DNA of 64,000 nt from Terrimonas sp964445775 (GCA_964445775.1 CAYUMH010000005.1:1-64000); one strand, 5' to 3'. Positions 18,113-26,974 are shown, counted from the stretch's first letter. The notes: generated by a model not told the origin, from the sequence alone. Program-made: numbers and translations.

Positions 18113-18844
18113 TTATTTAACTGCTATAATACCGGTAAAATTGTACCATTTAAAAAAGACCTCTGTGTGTGAGAAACCGACATCTTTTAAAAGGGCAATA
18201 TTTTCGGAAAGTTTGTAAGGGATTAAAACATTTTCCAGTGCCTCGCGTTTTTGCGATATTTCCAGGTCGCTGTAGTTATTGCGACGTTTATAATTGTAAT
18301 AGTATTCTATAAAATCGCGGTTGAAGCGGCTTTCCTCGGCAAGTATTTTTTCAACCAGTATCAATACACCGCCAGGATTTAAACCTGCTACTATTTTTTT
18401 TAACAGTTGTTCGCGGTGGATAGGGCGTACAAATTGCAGGGTTAAACAAAGTACTACTACAGAGGCGTTGTTGATGCTGAAATCCTTTCCCAGGTCGGCA
18501 CATTGTAATTCATACTCCCGTTCAAAGTCCAGTTCTTTCAGTTTGGCGTCGCATTTATTCAACATTTCCTGCGAATCGTCAATGCCCACAAACTTAACAT
18601 CTTTTGCCACCAGGGGGTCCATACTGATCAGTGTGCTGCCGGTAGAGCATCCCAGGTCATAAACCGATGTACCTTTTACGGCATGTGAGCCGGCGAGTTC
18701 GGCGATCATCCGCTGCATTTCGAGGTAGTAAGGAACCGAACGGCTTACCATGTCATCAAACACCTGCGCTACCTGAGCGCCAAATTTAAAGTCGCTGGAC
18801 TTTTCTATTTTCTCACTAAAAACTACATCTTTGTTTTCTGACAT
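18113..18844 (-). CDS. cmoA: Carboxy-S-adenosyl-L-methionine synthase-like methyltransferase
   Basis: This 243-residue class I SAM-dependent enzyme follows E. coli CmoA closely in motif order: FGAQVAQVFDDMVSRSVPYY, SVYDLGCSTGSTL (SAM loop), GIDDSQEMLNKC, VVLCLTLQFVRP, LNPGGVLILVEK and YSDLEISQKREALENVLIP. CmoA makes Cx-SAM from SAM and prephenate for wobble-uridine modification of tRNAs with CmoB. No cmoB is in the window, so either it lies elsewhere or the protein has another role. Confidence 0.85.
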   Translation of the reverse strand: MSENKDVVFSEKIEKSSDFKFGAQVAQVFDDMVSRSVPYYLEMQRMIAELAGSHAVKGTSVYDLGCSTGSTLISMDPLVAKDVKFVGIDDSQEMLNKCDAKLKELDFEREYELQCADLGKDFSINNASVVVLCLTLQFVRPIHREQLLKKIVAGLNPGGVLILVEKILAEESRFNRDFIEYYYNYKRRNNYSDLEISQKREALENVLIPYKLSENIALLKDVGFSHTEVFFKWYNFTGIIAVK

Positions 18845-18905
18845 AGATACTTATTAAGTTTTTTTGGTATTTAAAATCTAAAATTAAAGGTTTATAACAT
18901 ATAGT

Positions 18906-19259
18906 ATGAAAAAAATATACCACCTGGCACACTGCACCACCTGCCAGGCCATTATTAAAGACACAGGCATTACCAACAAAAATTTTGCCATGCAGGATAT
19001 CCGTACTGAAAAGATCACCCCGGCCCAGCTGGAGGAGATGAAAAACCTGGCCGGCAGCTATGAAGCCCTGTTCAGCAGGCGGGCATTAAAGTACAAGGAA
19101 ATGGGGCTAAAGGACAAACAGCTTACGGAGGAGGATTACAAAAAATTAATATTGGAAGAGGACACTTTTTTGAAAAGACCGGTGGTAATTATTAACGAAC
19201 AAATATTCGTTGGTAGTGAGAAGAAGAATGTTGCTGCTTTAAAGGAAGCGGTACGATAG
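18906..19259 (+). CDS. ArsC/Spx-like thioredoxin-fold protein
   Basis: This 117-residue protein has a CTTC motif at residues 10-13 (HCTTCQAII), followed by DIRTEKITPAQLEEM and SRRALKYKE, then FLKRPVVIINEQIFVG with the cis-proline loop of the ArsC family. True arsenate reductases use the first cysteine and a trio of arginines; here LKRPVV is present, but with no arsenic genes nearby. A general thiol redox role is as likely as arsenate reduction. Confidence 0.8.
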   Translation: MKKIYHLAHCTTCQAIIKDTGITNKNFAMQDIRTEKITPAQLEEMKNLAGSYEALFSRRALKYKEMGLKDKQLTEEDYKKLILEEDTFLKRPVVIINEQIFVGSEKKNVAALKEAVR

Positions 19260-19322
19260 TCCAAAATTTACATACATGATGCTAAGGTTATGATGTATTG
19301 TTAAACACATACTTATTAATAA

Positions 19323-19355
19323 CAAAGGGCAGGATCAGATTGATCCTGCCCTTTG
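19323..19355. terminator. Bidirectional terminator
   Basis: A perfect 15-bp inverted repeat (CAAAGGGCAGGATCA, loop GAT, TGATCCTGCCCTTTG) between two convergent genes, the ArsC-like gene (+) and the DUF4197 gene (-). U-rich flanks are present on the plus side (GTATATTTC). Confidence 0.9.
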
Positions 19356-19380
19356 TATATTTCAAAAAAAACTAAAACAC

Positions 19381-20106
19381 TTATTTGGCAAATACTTTTT
19401 TCAGCAGGTCCGATGCCTGGCCCATAGGGTTAGCCCGGATGTTAGCTTCCTCTTTCGCAACCTGGTCAAATAAAGCACTCACCGCTTTACCTACTACAAA
19501 GGAGGTAAGATCGGGATTTACTTTTTTAAGCGTGGTGGGCAGCTTGTTATAGGTATTTACAATATCCGTATAGTATTTGGTAGCATTGGTATTATCGAGT
19601 GATGTTTTTACCGATGGAGCAAATGCAGCAATAAGCTTTGCGTTTGTTTTTCCTTTAAAAAATTCGGTAATGGTATTGCCTTTACCTGTTACCAGCTTCA
19701 GGGCATCTGTCACCGTAATTTCTTTGACGGCATCGATAAAGATGGGTTTGGCAAAACCTACCGCTTCTTCCGCACCACGGTTGATCGCTAATATGGCTTT
19801 ATCCACTTCACCGCCAAGGCCTATGGAACGTAATGTTTTTTCAATTTTCTGCGCATCCTCCGGCAAGAACATTTTGTATACATTACTGCCAAAGAAACCA
19901 TCTGTTTTATTCAGGTTTAATACCGCATTTACCACGCCCTGGGTCAGCGCTTCTTTTACACCCTGACCTGCTTCGGCTTCGGTTACACCGCTACCCGACG
20001 CAGATGATTTGTTATTTAATATTTTAGGGATTTTGATCTGCGCCTGTAAAGTAGTGGCGCTTACAAAGAGGAAAATAAAGACTGCTGCTAAGTAATTTTT
20101 TTTCAT
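19381..20106 (-). CDS. DUF4197 family exported protein
   Basis: This 241-residue protein has a signal peptide (about 1-22, ending LQAQ) and the DUF4197 pattern: AGQGVKEALTQGVVNAV, then LPEDAQKIEKTLRSIGLG, FFKGKTNAKLIAAFAPSVKTSLD and ending in GQASDLLKKVFAK. DUF4197 proteins are periplasmic and of unknown function. It stands alone between a bidirectional terminator and a 430-bp intergenic gap. Confidence 0.9.
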   Translation of the reverse strand: MKKNYLAAVFIFLFVSATTLQAQIKIPKILNNKSSASGSGVTEAEAGQGVKEALTQGVVNAVLNLNKTDGFFGSNVYKMFLPEDAQKIEKTLRSIGLGGEVDKAILAINRGAEEAVGFAKPIFIDAVKEITVTDALKLVTGKGNTITEFFKGKTNAKLIAAFAPSVKTSLDNTNATKYYTDIVNTYNKLPTTLKKVNPDLTSFVVGKAVSALFDQVAKEEANIRANPMGQASDLLKKVFAK

Positions 20107-20539
20107 CGCTTTTTTGTTGGGTTGGATAACACTTCACATTACATCATCAGTATAATATTATGTAATGATCCGTTTTGTTTTTGTTTTTAACAGGTTTACC
20201 GATTGTATTACAAGATACTCATTATCATTTGTACCTGCAAGCCCGTATGGCTATTGCCATAACAACCTGACCGGCACAATAGTTATTTGACGCTTTTAGG
20301 GCCGTGAATGTTTGCTGCCCATGCTTAAATACATGGATAATAATATTTCTTTAACATTTGAAGAACAATGTTAGCCCTAACAGGTACAATTGTACTGATA
20401 AGTAAAGTGATACAGCTGAAGGGCTGCCGGATGGAAGCGGTAGCTGGCCTGCGCAGGGCCTGCAGCCGGGCCGCCACTACAAGCGTACAGCCGGGTATAT
20501 GGCCGATAGCAGCACTGTTGCTGACAGCCCCTGTTCTAT
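20107..20539. other. Intergenic region with an 8-bp dyad and a dispersed repeat
   Basis: CATTACAT (20137-20144) and ATGTAATG (20160-20167) form a perfect dyad about 30 nt upstream of the DUF4197 start, a possible operator. Copy 3 of the dispersed repeat occupies 20420-20531. I see no gene in 20170-20419. Confidence 0.55.
20420..20531 (+). repeat. Dispersed intergenic repeat, copy 3
   Basis: It starts AGGGCTGCCGGATGGAAGCG and ends GCTGACAGCCCCT; the termini are inverted repeats of each other (AGGGGCTGTCAG against AGGGCTG). The variable middle holds GTAGCTGGCC followed by the palindrome CCTGCGCAGG. The block ATGGCCGATAGCAGCAC matches copy 1. It directly follows the stop codon of the MauG-like gene. 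Confidence 0.8.
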
Positions 20540-21697
20540 TTATTTAGGCATAACCGGCATCCGCGATTTAAGCGGCTGCGAAGTAATAGCGTTTAGAAAA
20601 GCCACAATATCGTTACGCTCCTGGGTAGTAAGGTTCAGCTTTTTTAACAGCGGGTCCGTTTTAGGGTACATGGGGTCGGCCTCCTCACCTTCCCTGGGTT
20701 TGGGTTGTGGCATACCCGCATTGTACATGTTGAGTATACCATCAATATTATCAAACAGGCCATTGTGCATCCAGGGGCGGGTGCGGATCACATCACGCAG
20801 GGAAGGCGTGCGGAATTTACCTACATCTTCCGGTTTTTTGGTAAAGTTATAACGCCCGAGATCCTCGTATTTACGTTTGTAGTAAGTAAGACCAATATTG
20901 TGAAACTGGTCATCCGTTAATAAGGGTCCGTTATGACAGTTCATACAACGGGCCTTGGTCCTAAACAGGTGCAGGCCACGCAGCGCATCATTGCTTAATG
21001 CATTTTTGTTCCCTTTTAAAAAATCGTCAAAGTCGGCTTTACGGCTTACAATGGTACGCTGAAAAACGGCCAGGGCTTCGGTTAAACGGTCAGGCGTGAT
21101 TTCGGGACTGCCAAAAGCCGAATCGAACATGGGCTTGTATTCCGCAATGCGCCTGAGTTTGGTCATGACATCGTGCATATCGCTATGCATTTCAATTTCA
21201 CTGTTGATGGGTGAAAATGCCTGGTCTTCCAGGCTATGACTGCGGCCATCCCAGAAGAGGGAGGAATAGTACCACACGTTTAATAAGGTAGGTGAGTTTC
21301 TTTTGTTTTCCTGCTGATCATGCCCTACGGAACGTTCACGGCCATCGGTCCAGGAAAGGTCGGGCACATGGCAGCTGGCACAGGATATCTGGTTGCTGCC
21401 GCTTAAGCGGGCATCGAAGAATAAAGTATTACCCAGTGCAATGAGGTGTTTTAAAGAATCGAAATAAGGTTTTAACGGGCTTTCGGGTACAATGCCCAGC
21501 TCCTTCCATACAATACCCGAATCGATCTGCGGTGCAGGCCATTGCTCTTTAGGCAGGGAATATAAAAAACGCAGGGTATCCTCGTATGTACCCGCAGGTA
21601 TCTGTATAGCAGCAGGTTGTGCCTGCTTGTTTTTGGCAGCAATGCTACAGGCGGCAATAGTGATAACAACAATAAAAAGGATACCCCATTTTTTCAT
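20540..21697 (-). CDS. Di-heme cytochrome c peroxidase / MauG family lipoprotein
   Basis: This 385-residue protein starts at the ATG at 21695-21697, giving a lipoprotein signal with TIAAC as lipobox. Two c-type heme sites are visible: CASCH (with HVPDLSWTDGR) and CMNCH (with NGPLLTDDQFHNIG). NKRNSPTLLNVWYYSSLFWDGR and FRTPSLRDVIRTRPWMHNG are hallmark segments of the family. It reduces peroxide or oxidises a substrate in the periplasm with electrons from a cytochrome. It is monocistronic by appearance. Confidence 0.93.
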   Translation of the reverse strand: MKKWGILFIVVITIAACSIAAKNKQAQPAAIQIPAGTYEDTLRFLYSLPKEQWPAPQIDSGIVWKELGIVPESPLKPYFDSLKHLIALGNTLFFDARLSGSNQISCASCHVPDLSWTDGRERSVGHDQQENKRNSPTLLNVWYYSSLFWDGRSHSLEDQAFSPINSEIEMHSDMHDVMTKLRRIAEYKPMFDSAFGSPEITPDRLTEALAVFQRTIVSRKADFDDFLKGNKNALSNDALRGLHLFRTKARCMNCHNGPLLTDDQFHNIGLTYYKRKYEDLGRYNFTKKPEDVGKFRTPSLRDVIRTRPWMHNGLFDNIDGILNMYNAGMPQPKPREGEEADPMYPKTDPLLKKLNLTTQERNDIVAFLNAITSQPLKSRMPVMPK

Positions 21698-21761
21698 GGC
21701 CGCAAAATTACACCTAAAAACCAATGTAATGACCAGGAATACGTGTTAATTGCCGTTTTAA

Positions 21762-22415
21762 CTATTTGGAGGCATGAAGGATAATATAGTCACGCTCCAC
21801 CGTATTGGGCGCACCGGGCGAAATGAGTTCCTCATGCTGAAACTGCGGGGTAATATCTACAAACCCCGCTTCTGTTAATAGACCGGTGGCTTTTTGCAGG
21901 GTATATAAAGTAAACCCGTATTGTACAAAGGGTAGCTTTTCCATAAAAGCAGCATCGGCAAAAGAGAGGCAAAACTTACCGCCCGGCTGCAGCACCCGGT
22001 AAATTTCTTTGGCATAGGCCAATGGTTGTTCCCAGAAGTAAAGGGTGTTTACCGTAAATATTTTTAGAAAGCTGTTATCCGTATAGGGCAGGCTAAGTCC
22101 ATCGGTTATTGTAAAGCTTACGGCACCGGCATCTATATATGCTTTGTTGATGTCGCTGGCCAGTGTAACCATTGTGGGAGAAATATCTGCACCGGTATAT
22201 TGCACCTCATCAACAGTCATGATTTGTTTTACATGTGCCCCATTACCAAAGCCCAGCTCCAGTATTGTATCTTTTGGTTGTAAGGCCAGGGCTTTGATGG
22301 TTTCGCTGATCATACCACCGTTGTTTTGTTCCATACGTGCCGCCGTGGCTAGTCCGTCCTCATTTTCCGGTTTACGCAATTGGGCTGCTACCTGTTTCCA
22401 ATCTATATCCTGCAT
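21762..22415 (-). CDS. Class I SAM-dependent methyltransferase
   Basis: This 217-residue protein has the Rossmann methyltransferase motifs: ILELGFGNGAHVKQIM (motif I), YTGADISPTM (motif II), SLPYTDNSFLKIFTVNTLYFW and IYRVLQPGGKFCLSFAD. It resembles UbiE/Methyltransf_11 proteins; the substrate cannot be told. The gene stands alone, divergent from the CoA-transferase genes. Confidence 0.85.
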   Translation of the reverse strand: MQDIDWKQVAAQLRKPENEDGLATAARMEQNNGGMISETIKALALQPKDTILELGFGNGAHVKQIMTVDEVQYTGADISPTMVTLASDINKAYIDAGAVSFTITDGLSLPYTDNSFLKIFTVNTLYFWEQPLAYAKEIYRVLQPGGKFCLSFADAAFMEKLPFVQYGFTLYTLQKATGLLTEAGFVDITPQFQHEELISPGAPNTVERDYIILHASK

Positions 22416-22526
22416 AAAAAAAGTTTATCATCAATAATAGTTGTAAAGGTAACAGCTAACTAAGCTTATAACTGTTACAGTTGTGTAAAGTTATAACAGC
22501 GGAAATAGTTGTGCAACACAATTGTT

Positions 22527-22534
22527 TATCTTTA
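22527..22534 (+). promoter_or_regulatory. Candidate -7 box of the CoA-transferase operon
   Basis: TATCTTTA, close to TAnnTTTG, 25 nt before the start codon at 22560, with a TTG at 22509-22511 as a possible -33 element at slightly short spacing. Confidence 0.45.
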
Positions 22535-22559
22535 CCGCCGTAACGATAAATTTTTGCCA

Positions 22560-23279
22560 ATGATAAACAAGGTTGTACATTCTGTAGATGAAGCCATTAA
22601 AGATATACAAAGCGGCATGACACTGGCCGTAGGCGGTTTTGGCCTTTGCGGCATTCCCGAAAATTTAATTGCAGCATTAGTAAATTCGGACATTAACAAT
22701 ATTACCTGCATCAGTAATAATGCCGGTGTAGATGATTTTGGCCTGGGCCTCTTATTACAGCAACGCAAGATCAAAAAAATGATCGCCTCCTATGTGGGAG
22801 AGAATGCTGAGTTTGAACGCCAGATGTTAAGCGGTGAACTGGAAGTGGAACTGATACCACAGGGTACCCTTGCTACCCGTTGCATGGCAGCCGGTTATGG
22901 TATGCCCGCTATTTTTACACCTGCCGGTGTAGGTACCGAAGTAGCCGAAGGTAAAGAGAGCCGCAAGTTTACTTTTCATGGTGTGGAGAAAGAGTATTTA
23001 ATGGAAAAGGCTTTTGAAGTGGACTTTGCCCTGGTGAAAGCCTGGAAAGGTGATACCATGGGTAATTTAGTGTATCGCGCCACTGCCTTAAACTTTAACC
23101 ATGTGATGGCCATGGCCGGTAAAATAACCATTGCCGAAGTAGAGGAGCTGGTAGAACCGGGTGAGCTGGACCCGAACTTTATTCATACACCCGGTATTTA
23201 TGTAAGCCGCATCATACAAGGCAATCATTACGAAAAACGTATTGAACAAAGAACGGTAAGGCCCGTCACTTCAGCGTAA
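22560..23279 (+). CDS. scoA: 3-oxoacid CoA-transferase subunit A
   Basis: This 239-residue alpha subunit carries the GGFGLCGIPENLIAAL motif of family I CoA-transferases, then ITCISNNAGVDDFGLG and GMPAIFTPAGVGTEVAEGKE. I start at 22560 (MINKVVHSV), which fits the family and the promoter. The frame extends upstream to 22509 but across the likely -7 box. With subunit B it moves CoA between succinyl-CoA and acetoacetate in ketone-body or short-chain acid use. Confidence 0.94.
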   Translation: MINKVVHSVDEAIKDIQSGMTLAVGGFGLCGIPENLIAALVNSDINNITCISNNAGVDDFGLGLLLQQRKIKKMIASYVGENAEFERQMLSGELEVELIPQGTLATRCMAAGYGMPAIFTPAGVGTEVAEGKESRKFTFHGVEKEYLMEKAFEVDFALVKAWKGDTMGNLVYRATALNFNHVMAMAGKITIAEVEELVEPGELDPNFIHTPGIYVSRIIQGNHYEKRIEQRTVRPVTSA

Positions 23280-23325
23280 CAGCTTACTTATAACCTATTA
23301 CTTAAAACCTATAACTTACACAGTT

Positions 23326-23955
23326 ATGTTAGATAAAAACGGTATTGCCAAACGTATTGCACAGGAAGTGAAAGATGGCTATTATGTGAATTTAGGTATT
23401 GGTATTCCCACCCTGGTAGCCAATTATATACCCGATAATATTAACGTGGTATTACAAAGCGAGAACGGCTTATTAGGTATGGGACCATTCCCTATAGCCG
23501 GAGAAGAAGATGCGGATTATATTAATGCCGGTAAACAGACCATTACCACCTTACCCGGCTCGGCCTTTTTTGATTCGGCCCTGAGCTTTGGTATGATAAG
23601 GGCACGAAAAGTAAACCTGACCATTTTAGGAGCCATGGAAGTATCGGAGAACGGCGATATTGCCAATTGGAAAATACCCGGTAAGATGGTAAAAGGCATG
23701 GGCGGCGCCATGGACCTGGTGGCCAGTGCCGAGAATATTATTGTGGCCATGCAGCATGTAAATAAAGCCGGCGAATCAAAGTTATTACCGGCCTGTACCC
23801 TGCCGCTAACCGGTATACGTTGTGTAAAGAAAGTAGTAACCGAGTTAGGTGTGTTTGATATTTTAGCTGAAGGTGGTTTTAAGCTGGTGGAATGTGCACC
23901 GGGGGTAACGGTGGAGCATATTCAGCAATCGACGAAAGGAAAACTTGTGGTATAA
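23326..23955 (+). CDS. scoB: 3-oxoacid CoA-transferase subunit B
   Basis: This 209-residue beta subunit has the catalytic glutamate in QSENGLLGMGPFP, plus GIGIPTLVANYIP and TILGAMEVSENGDIANW. It lies 46 bp after subunit A; the gap carries degenerate direct repeats (TTATAACCTATTACTT and ACCTATAACTTAC), but the genes are surely one operon. Together they make the succinyl-CoA:3-ketoacid-CoA transferase. Confidence 0.95.
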   Translation: MLDKNGIAKRIAQEVKDGYYVNLGIGIPTLVANYIPDNINVVLQSENGLLGMGPFPIAGEEDADYINAGKQTITTLPGSAFFDSALSFGMIRARKVNLTILGAMEVSENGDIANWKIPGKMVKGMGGAMDLVASAENIIVAMQHVNKAGESKLLPACTLPLTGIRCVKKVVTELGVFDILAEGGFKLVECAPGVTVEHIQQSTKGKLVV

Positions 23956-24250
23956 AGAATTTATGATTTGCGATTTTTGATTTAAGATTTTTGTAGCCGG
24001 CTGTATTATTACTATCATCAACTGTTGTGCCGTGCTCCAGCAGTATTGTTGTGGGTCACACACTTGTACTGCAACAATGCTATTGGGCATTGTGCAAGCG
24101 TTTTTTGTCATCAACAAGTGTACTACTACTCTCAGTAGCGGTTCGTGAGACACGAACCGTGGCTGAGGAACCGGACCTCTTTCGTACCGGAAACCCAATT
24201 ACCAAATTTCCAAATAAGCAAATTTTCAAATTACCTCATTATCTAATTGC
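23956..24250. other. Structured intergenic region
   Basis: This AT-rich stretch between convergent scoB and the RlmD-like gene holds several dyads: ACACTTGT and ACAAGTGT about 50 bp apart, CAATGC/GCATTG, and a perfect hairpin at 24139-24159. At both ends it has degenerate short repeats (GATTTGCGATTTTTGATTT and ACCAAATTTCCAAAT), the second of which recurs near 30688. It could be a small mobile repeat or an RNA; no protein is seen. Confidence 0.5.
24135..24159 (+). repeat. REP-like hairpin (GTAG plus perfect stem-loop)
   Basis: GTAG is followed at once by CGGTTCGTG-AGA-CACGAACCG, a perfect 9-bp stem. A related dyad with core GTTCGTGAATCGCGAAC lies at about 40187-40203. A GTAG tetranucleotide in front of a hairpin is how REP elements of RAYT transposases look, but two loci are too few to be sure. 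Confidence 0.45.
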
Positions 24251-25663
24251 CTAATTCTCTCTCAGCTTCAGTTGTACTACATTTTCAATATGCAATGTAT
24301 GCGGGAACATGTCCACGGGCTGTATACGCGTTACAGTGTATAAAGCATCGAGTTTCGCCAGGTCGCGGGCCTGGGTGGCCGGGTTACAGCTTACATACAC
24401 TACAGTAGGCGCACGCATTTCTAAAATTTTATCGATCAGTTTTTCATGCATACCGGCACGGGGTGGGTCGGTAATAATAACATCGGGGCGGCCATGCTTT
24501 TCAAAAAACTCATCGTTACATACATCAATCACATCACCTGCATAAAAAGCAGTATCTGTTAAACCGTTAATGGTAGCATTCTCTTTGGCATCTTCAATAG
24601 CTGCAGCTATCATTTCTACCCCGACGATCTTTTTGGCTTTTTCACTTAAAAAAATACCAATGCTGCCGGTGCCGCAATACAGGTCATATACGGTTTCGTT
24701 GCCGGTTAACTCGGCAAAGTCGCGGGTGATCTGGTATAAACGTTCCCCCTGTGCCGTATTGGTCTGGAAGAAGGATTTAGGGCCTACCTTGAATTTAAAA
24801 TGTTCCAGGGTCTCTATCACATAACCAGGACCATGAAATACCACGGGCTCCAGGTCGTGCAGGCTGTCATTCATCTTGGTATTGATGGTATATAACAGGG
24901 TAGTGATCTGTGGGAACTGGTCTTTGATATGTTGCAGTAAAGGCAGTATTTTTTTCGGCGCATTTTCGCCAAATACAATGTTGATCATTAACTGGCCGCT
25001 GCGGCATAAACGCACCTGCATGGTACGTAAAAAACCATGGTGTTGTTTAATATCGTAAAAGCTATAACCCTTTTCCTGCGCATAAGCTTTTACTGCTTTG
25101 CGTATCAGGTTAGTCGGCTCTTCCTGTAAGTAACAGGTATCAATATCCACTACTTTATCAAACAGGCCACGGGCATGAAAGCCGGCAAATTCGCCTTCGG
25201 TGGTGGCGGTTTCATCATTTAATTCAGCAGCCGTTAAGTAACGTTTGTTGCCGAATGTATATTCAATTTTATTACGGTAGTATTTTGTTTCACCGGCGCC
25301 GGCAATGGGTGCAATAGGCGGCAGGGCTACTTTCCCTATGCGGGTCAGGTGATCGGTTACCTGTTGCTGTTTAAATACCAGCTGCTTTTCATAAGGCAGC
25401 ATCTGCCACTGGCAGCCGCCACAAACACCAAAGTGAGAGCAGAATGGCGTAACCCTGTCAGGTGAATAGCTGTGATAGTGAATGGGACGGCCTTCCGCCC
25501 AGTCCTTTTTGTTCTTTCCCAAACGTATGTCCACCACATCACCAGGCACGGCCTGTTCAATAAAAATAACCTTGCCATCCACCCGGGCCAGTGACTTTCC
25601 CTCCGCCGCATAGTTTTCTACCAATACCTGCTGCAACACTACGTTTTTCTTTTTCCTTGCCAT
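24251..25663 (-). CDS. rlmD: 23S rRNA (uracil-5-)-methyltransferase RlmD-like (RumA/TrmA family)
   Basis: This 470-residue protein starts at the ATG at 25661-25663 (MARKKKNVV). An N-terminal TRAM domain (about 1-65) is followed by an iron-sulfur cysteine motif (CSHFGVCGGCQW), then a class I methyltransferase domain with VYDLYCGTGSIGIFLSE and DVIITDPPRAGMH. The catalytic cysteine lies in VVYVSCNPATQARD. The family makes m5U at a fixed position of 23S rRNA or tRNA; which one is decided by fine detail that I cannot see, so the symbol is provisional. Confidence 0.9.
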   Translation of the reverse strand: MARKKKNVVLQQVLVENYAAEGKSLARVDGKVIFIEQAVPGDVVDIRLGKNKKDWAEGRPIHYHSYSPDRVTPFCSHFGVCGGCQWQMLPYEKQLVFKQQQVTDHLTRIGKVALPPIAPIAGAGETKYYRNKIEYTFGNKRYLTAAELNDETATTEGEFAGFHARGLFDKVVDIDTCYLQEEPTNLIRKAVKAYAQEKGYSFYDIKQHHGFLRTMQVRLCRSGQLMINIVFGENAPKKILPLLQHIKDQFPQITTLLYTINTKMNDSLHDLEPVVFHGPGYVIETLEHFKFKVGPKSFFQTNTAQGERLYQITRDFAELTGNETVYDLYCGTGSIGIFLSEKAKKIVGVEMIAAAIEDAKENATINGLTDTAFYAGDVIDVCNDEFFEKHGRPDVIITDPPRAGMHEKLIDKILEMRAPTVVYVSCNPATQARDLAKLDALYTVTRIQPVDMFPHTLHIENVVQLKLREN

Positions 25664-25978
25664 TTTGCAAAAGTAAAGTATTGCAAGGTTCAAAAAGTTC
25701 CAGAAGTTCAATAGTTTAAGGTTTAAAGTTTTTGAAGAATGATGAATTATGAATGTTGAATTATGAATTGGAGACTGTAAGCGTTCCTGCTTTAGGCCTT
25801 AAGCCTTCAGCCTTTTGTATCGACGAGTTATGAATGATGAATTATGAATGAGGGCCTTGCCTGCATTTTGCATTCAGCATTGGGCTTTCAGCCTTAAGCT
25901 TTTAAATCAGGGGTATCAAATCCTAAATCCATAAATCGTAAATCAAAAATCAGCCATCCTGGATTATCTTCACCGCGT
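25664..25978. other. Intergenic region with short degenerate AT-rich repeats
   Basis: GAATGATGAATTATGAATG occurs twice (about 25737 and 25827) and AGGCCTTAAGCCTTCAGCC-like units also recur. The downstream edge has TCCTAAATCCATAAATCG-type repeats. Such junk-like simple repeats are common between genes in this phylum. No gene or RNA seen. Confidence 0.6.
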
Positions 25979-26473
25979 ATGACAACCATAGGATTGATAT
26001 CGGACACGCACGGGTACATGGATGATAATATTTTAACACAGTTAAGCAGCTGCGATGAAATATGGCATGGTGGTGATTTTGGCAACCTGGATGTTATTCA
26101 ACAATTGCAGCAGGTGAAGCCTTTACGGGGCGTATACGGTAATATTGACGGGCAGGAGATCAGGGCCCTTTTCCCGGAACAGCTGGTATTTAATTGTGAA
26201 GCCGTGAAAGTGATGATAAGGCATATCGGCGGCTACCCGCCAAAATATAACCCGGCCACTAAACCGGAGATCAAATTACAAAAGCCCCAATTGTTTATCA
26301 GCGGGCACTCACATATACTGAAAGTGATGTACGATGACACCCTGCAGTGTTTACATATGAACCCGGGTGCAGCAGGTAAACAGGGCTGGCATAAAGTGCG
26401 TACCCTGTTGAAGTTTGTGATTGATGGCGCGCAGATAAAAGACTGCGTTGTAATTGAACTCGGAACCCGTTAA
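25979..26473 (+). CDS. YfcE/MJ0936 family metallophosphoesterase
   Basis: This 164-residue phosphodiesterase has the metal-binding set IGLISDTHGYMDD, EIWHGGDFGN, VYGNIDGQE and FISGHSHI, then MNPGAAGKQGWHK. Two metal ions at the DTH, GD, GNxD and GHTH-like sites hydrolyse phosphodiesters. Short members act on cyclic or model nucleotides and physiological substrates are mostly unknown. Its stop is immediately next to the stop of the convergent GNAT gene. Confidence 0.92.
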   Translation: MTTIGLISDTHGYMDDNILTQLSSCDEIWHGGDFGNLDVIQQLQQVKPLRGVYGNIDGQEIRALFPEQLVFNCEAVKVMIRHIGGYPPKYNPATKPEIKLQKPQLFISGHSHILKVMYDDTLQCLHMNPGAAGKQGWHKVRTLLKFVIDGAQIKDCVVIELGTR

Positions 26474-26965
26474 CTATAACTCCTTAATCATCCAGATAGT
26501 ACAGGCTGTATGGCCGGATTCACCCATGGCTGACGGCAGATCCCTGAACCCCAGTTTATAATACATACTGACAGCGGTAGCGAACTGCGGCATACTTTCC
26601 AGGTACAAATGTGTATAGCCCAGATCTTTGGCAGATTGAAAGCATTGACTGATGAGTGCTTTACCAATACCACGTCCCCTGCTTTGTGCGGACAGGTATA
26701 TTTTTACCAGCTCGGCATGACCCGCAGATAAGCCTGCCGTGGGGTATACACCGGCACAGCCAACGATCGTACCGTTCAGCTCAGCTACCCAAAGGATAGC
26801 ATCGGGCTGATCAAATAATTCGTATAAGTTATCCGTAGTAGGGTCGCTGTATACCGTATTCTGACGGGGTGCACCATGCTCCTCAAACACTTTTCGGATC
26901 AATGCGGCCAGGGCCTGGTTATCAGCCGGCTGCACTTCCCTTATTGCTAAAATATCTGTATCCAT
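26474..26965 (-). CDS. GNAT family N-acetyltransferase
   Basis: This 163-residue acetyltransferase has a classical motif A/B: AELVKIYLSAQSRGRGIGKALI for acetyl-CoA binding, then LGYTHLYLESMPQFATAVSMYYKLGF. The acceptor is unknown. It lies 9 nt downstream of the SET-domain gene on the same strand and may be co-transcribed with it. Confidence 0.9.
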   Translation of the reverse strand: MDTDILAIREVQPADNQALAALIRKVFEEHGAPRQNTVYSDPTTDNLYELFDQPDAILWVAELNGTIVGCAGVYPTAGLSAGHAELVKIYLSAQSRGRGIGKALISQCFQSAKDLGYTHLYLESMPQFATAVSMYYKLGFRDLPSAMGESGHTACTIWMIKEL

Positions 26966-26974
26966 TGTTGTTGT

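Noticed and set aside
23326..23955. Degenerate repeat between scoA and scoB as a possible internal promoter
   Set aside because: The genes encode two subunits of one enzyme with a 46-bp gap; the repeats are simple AT-rich units.
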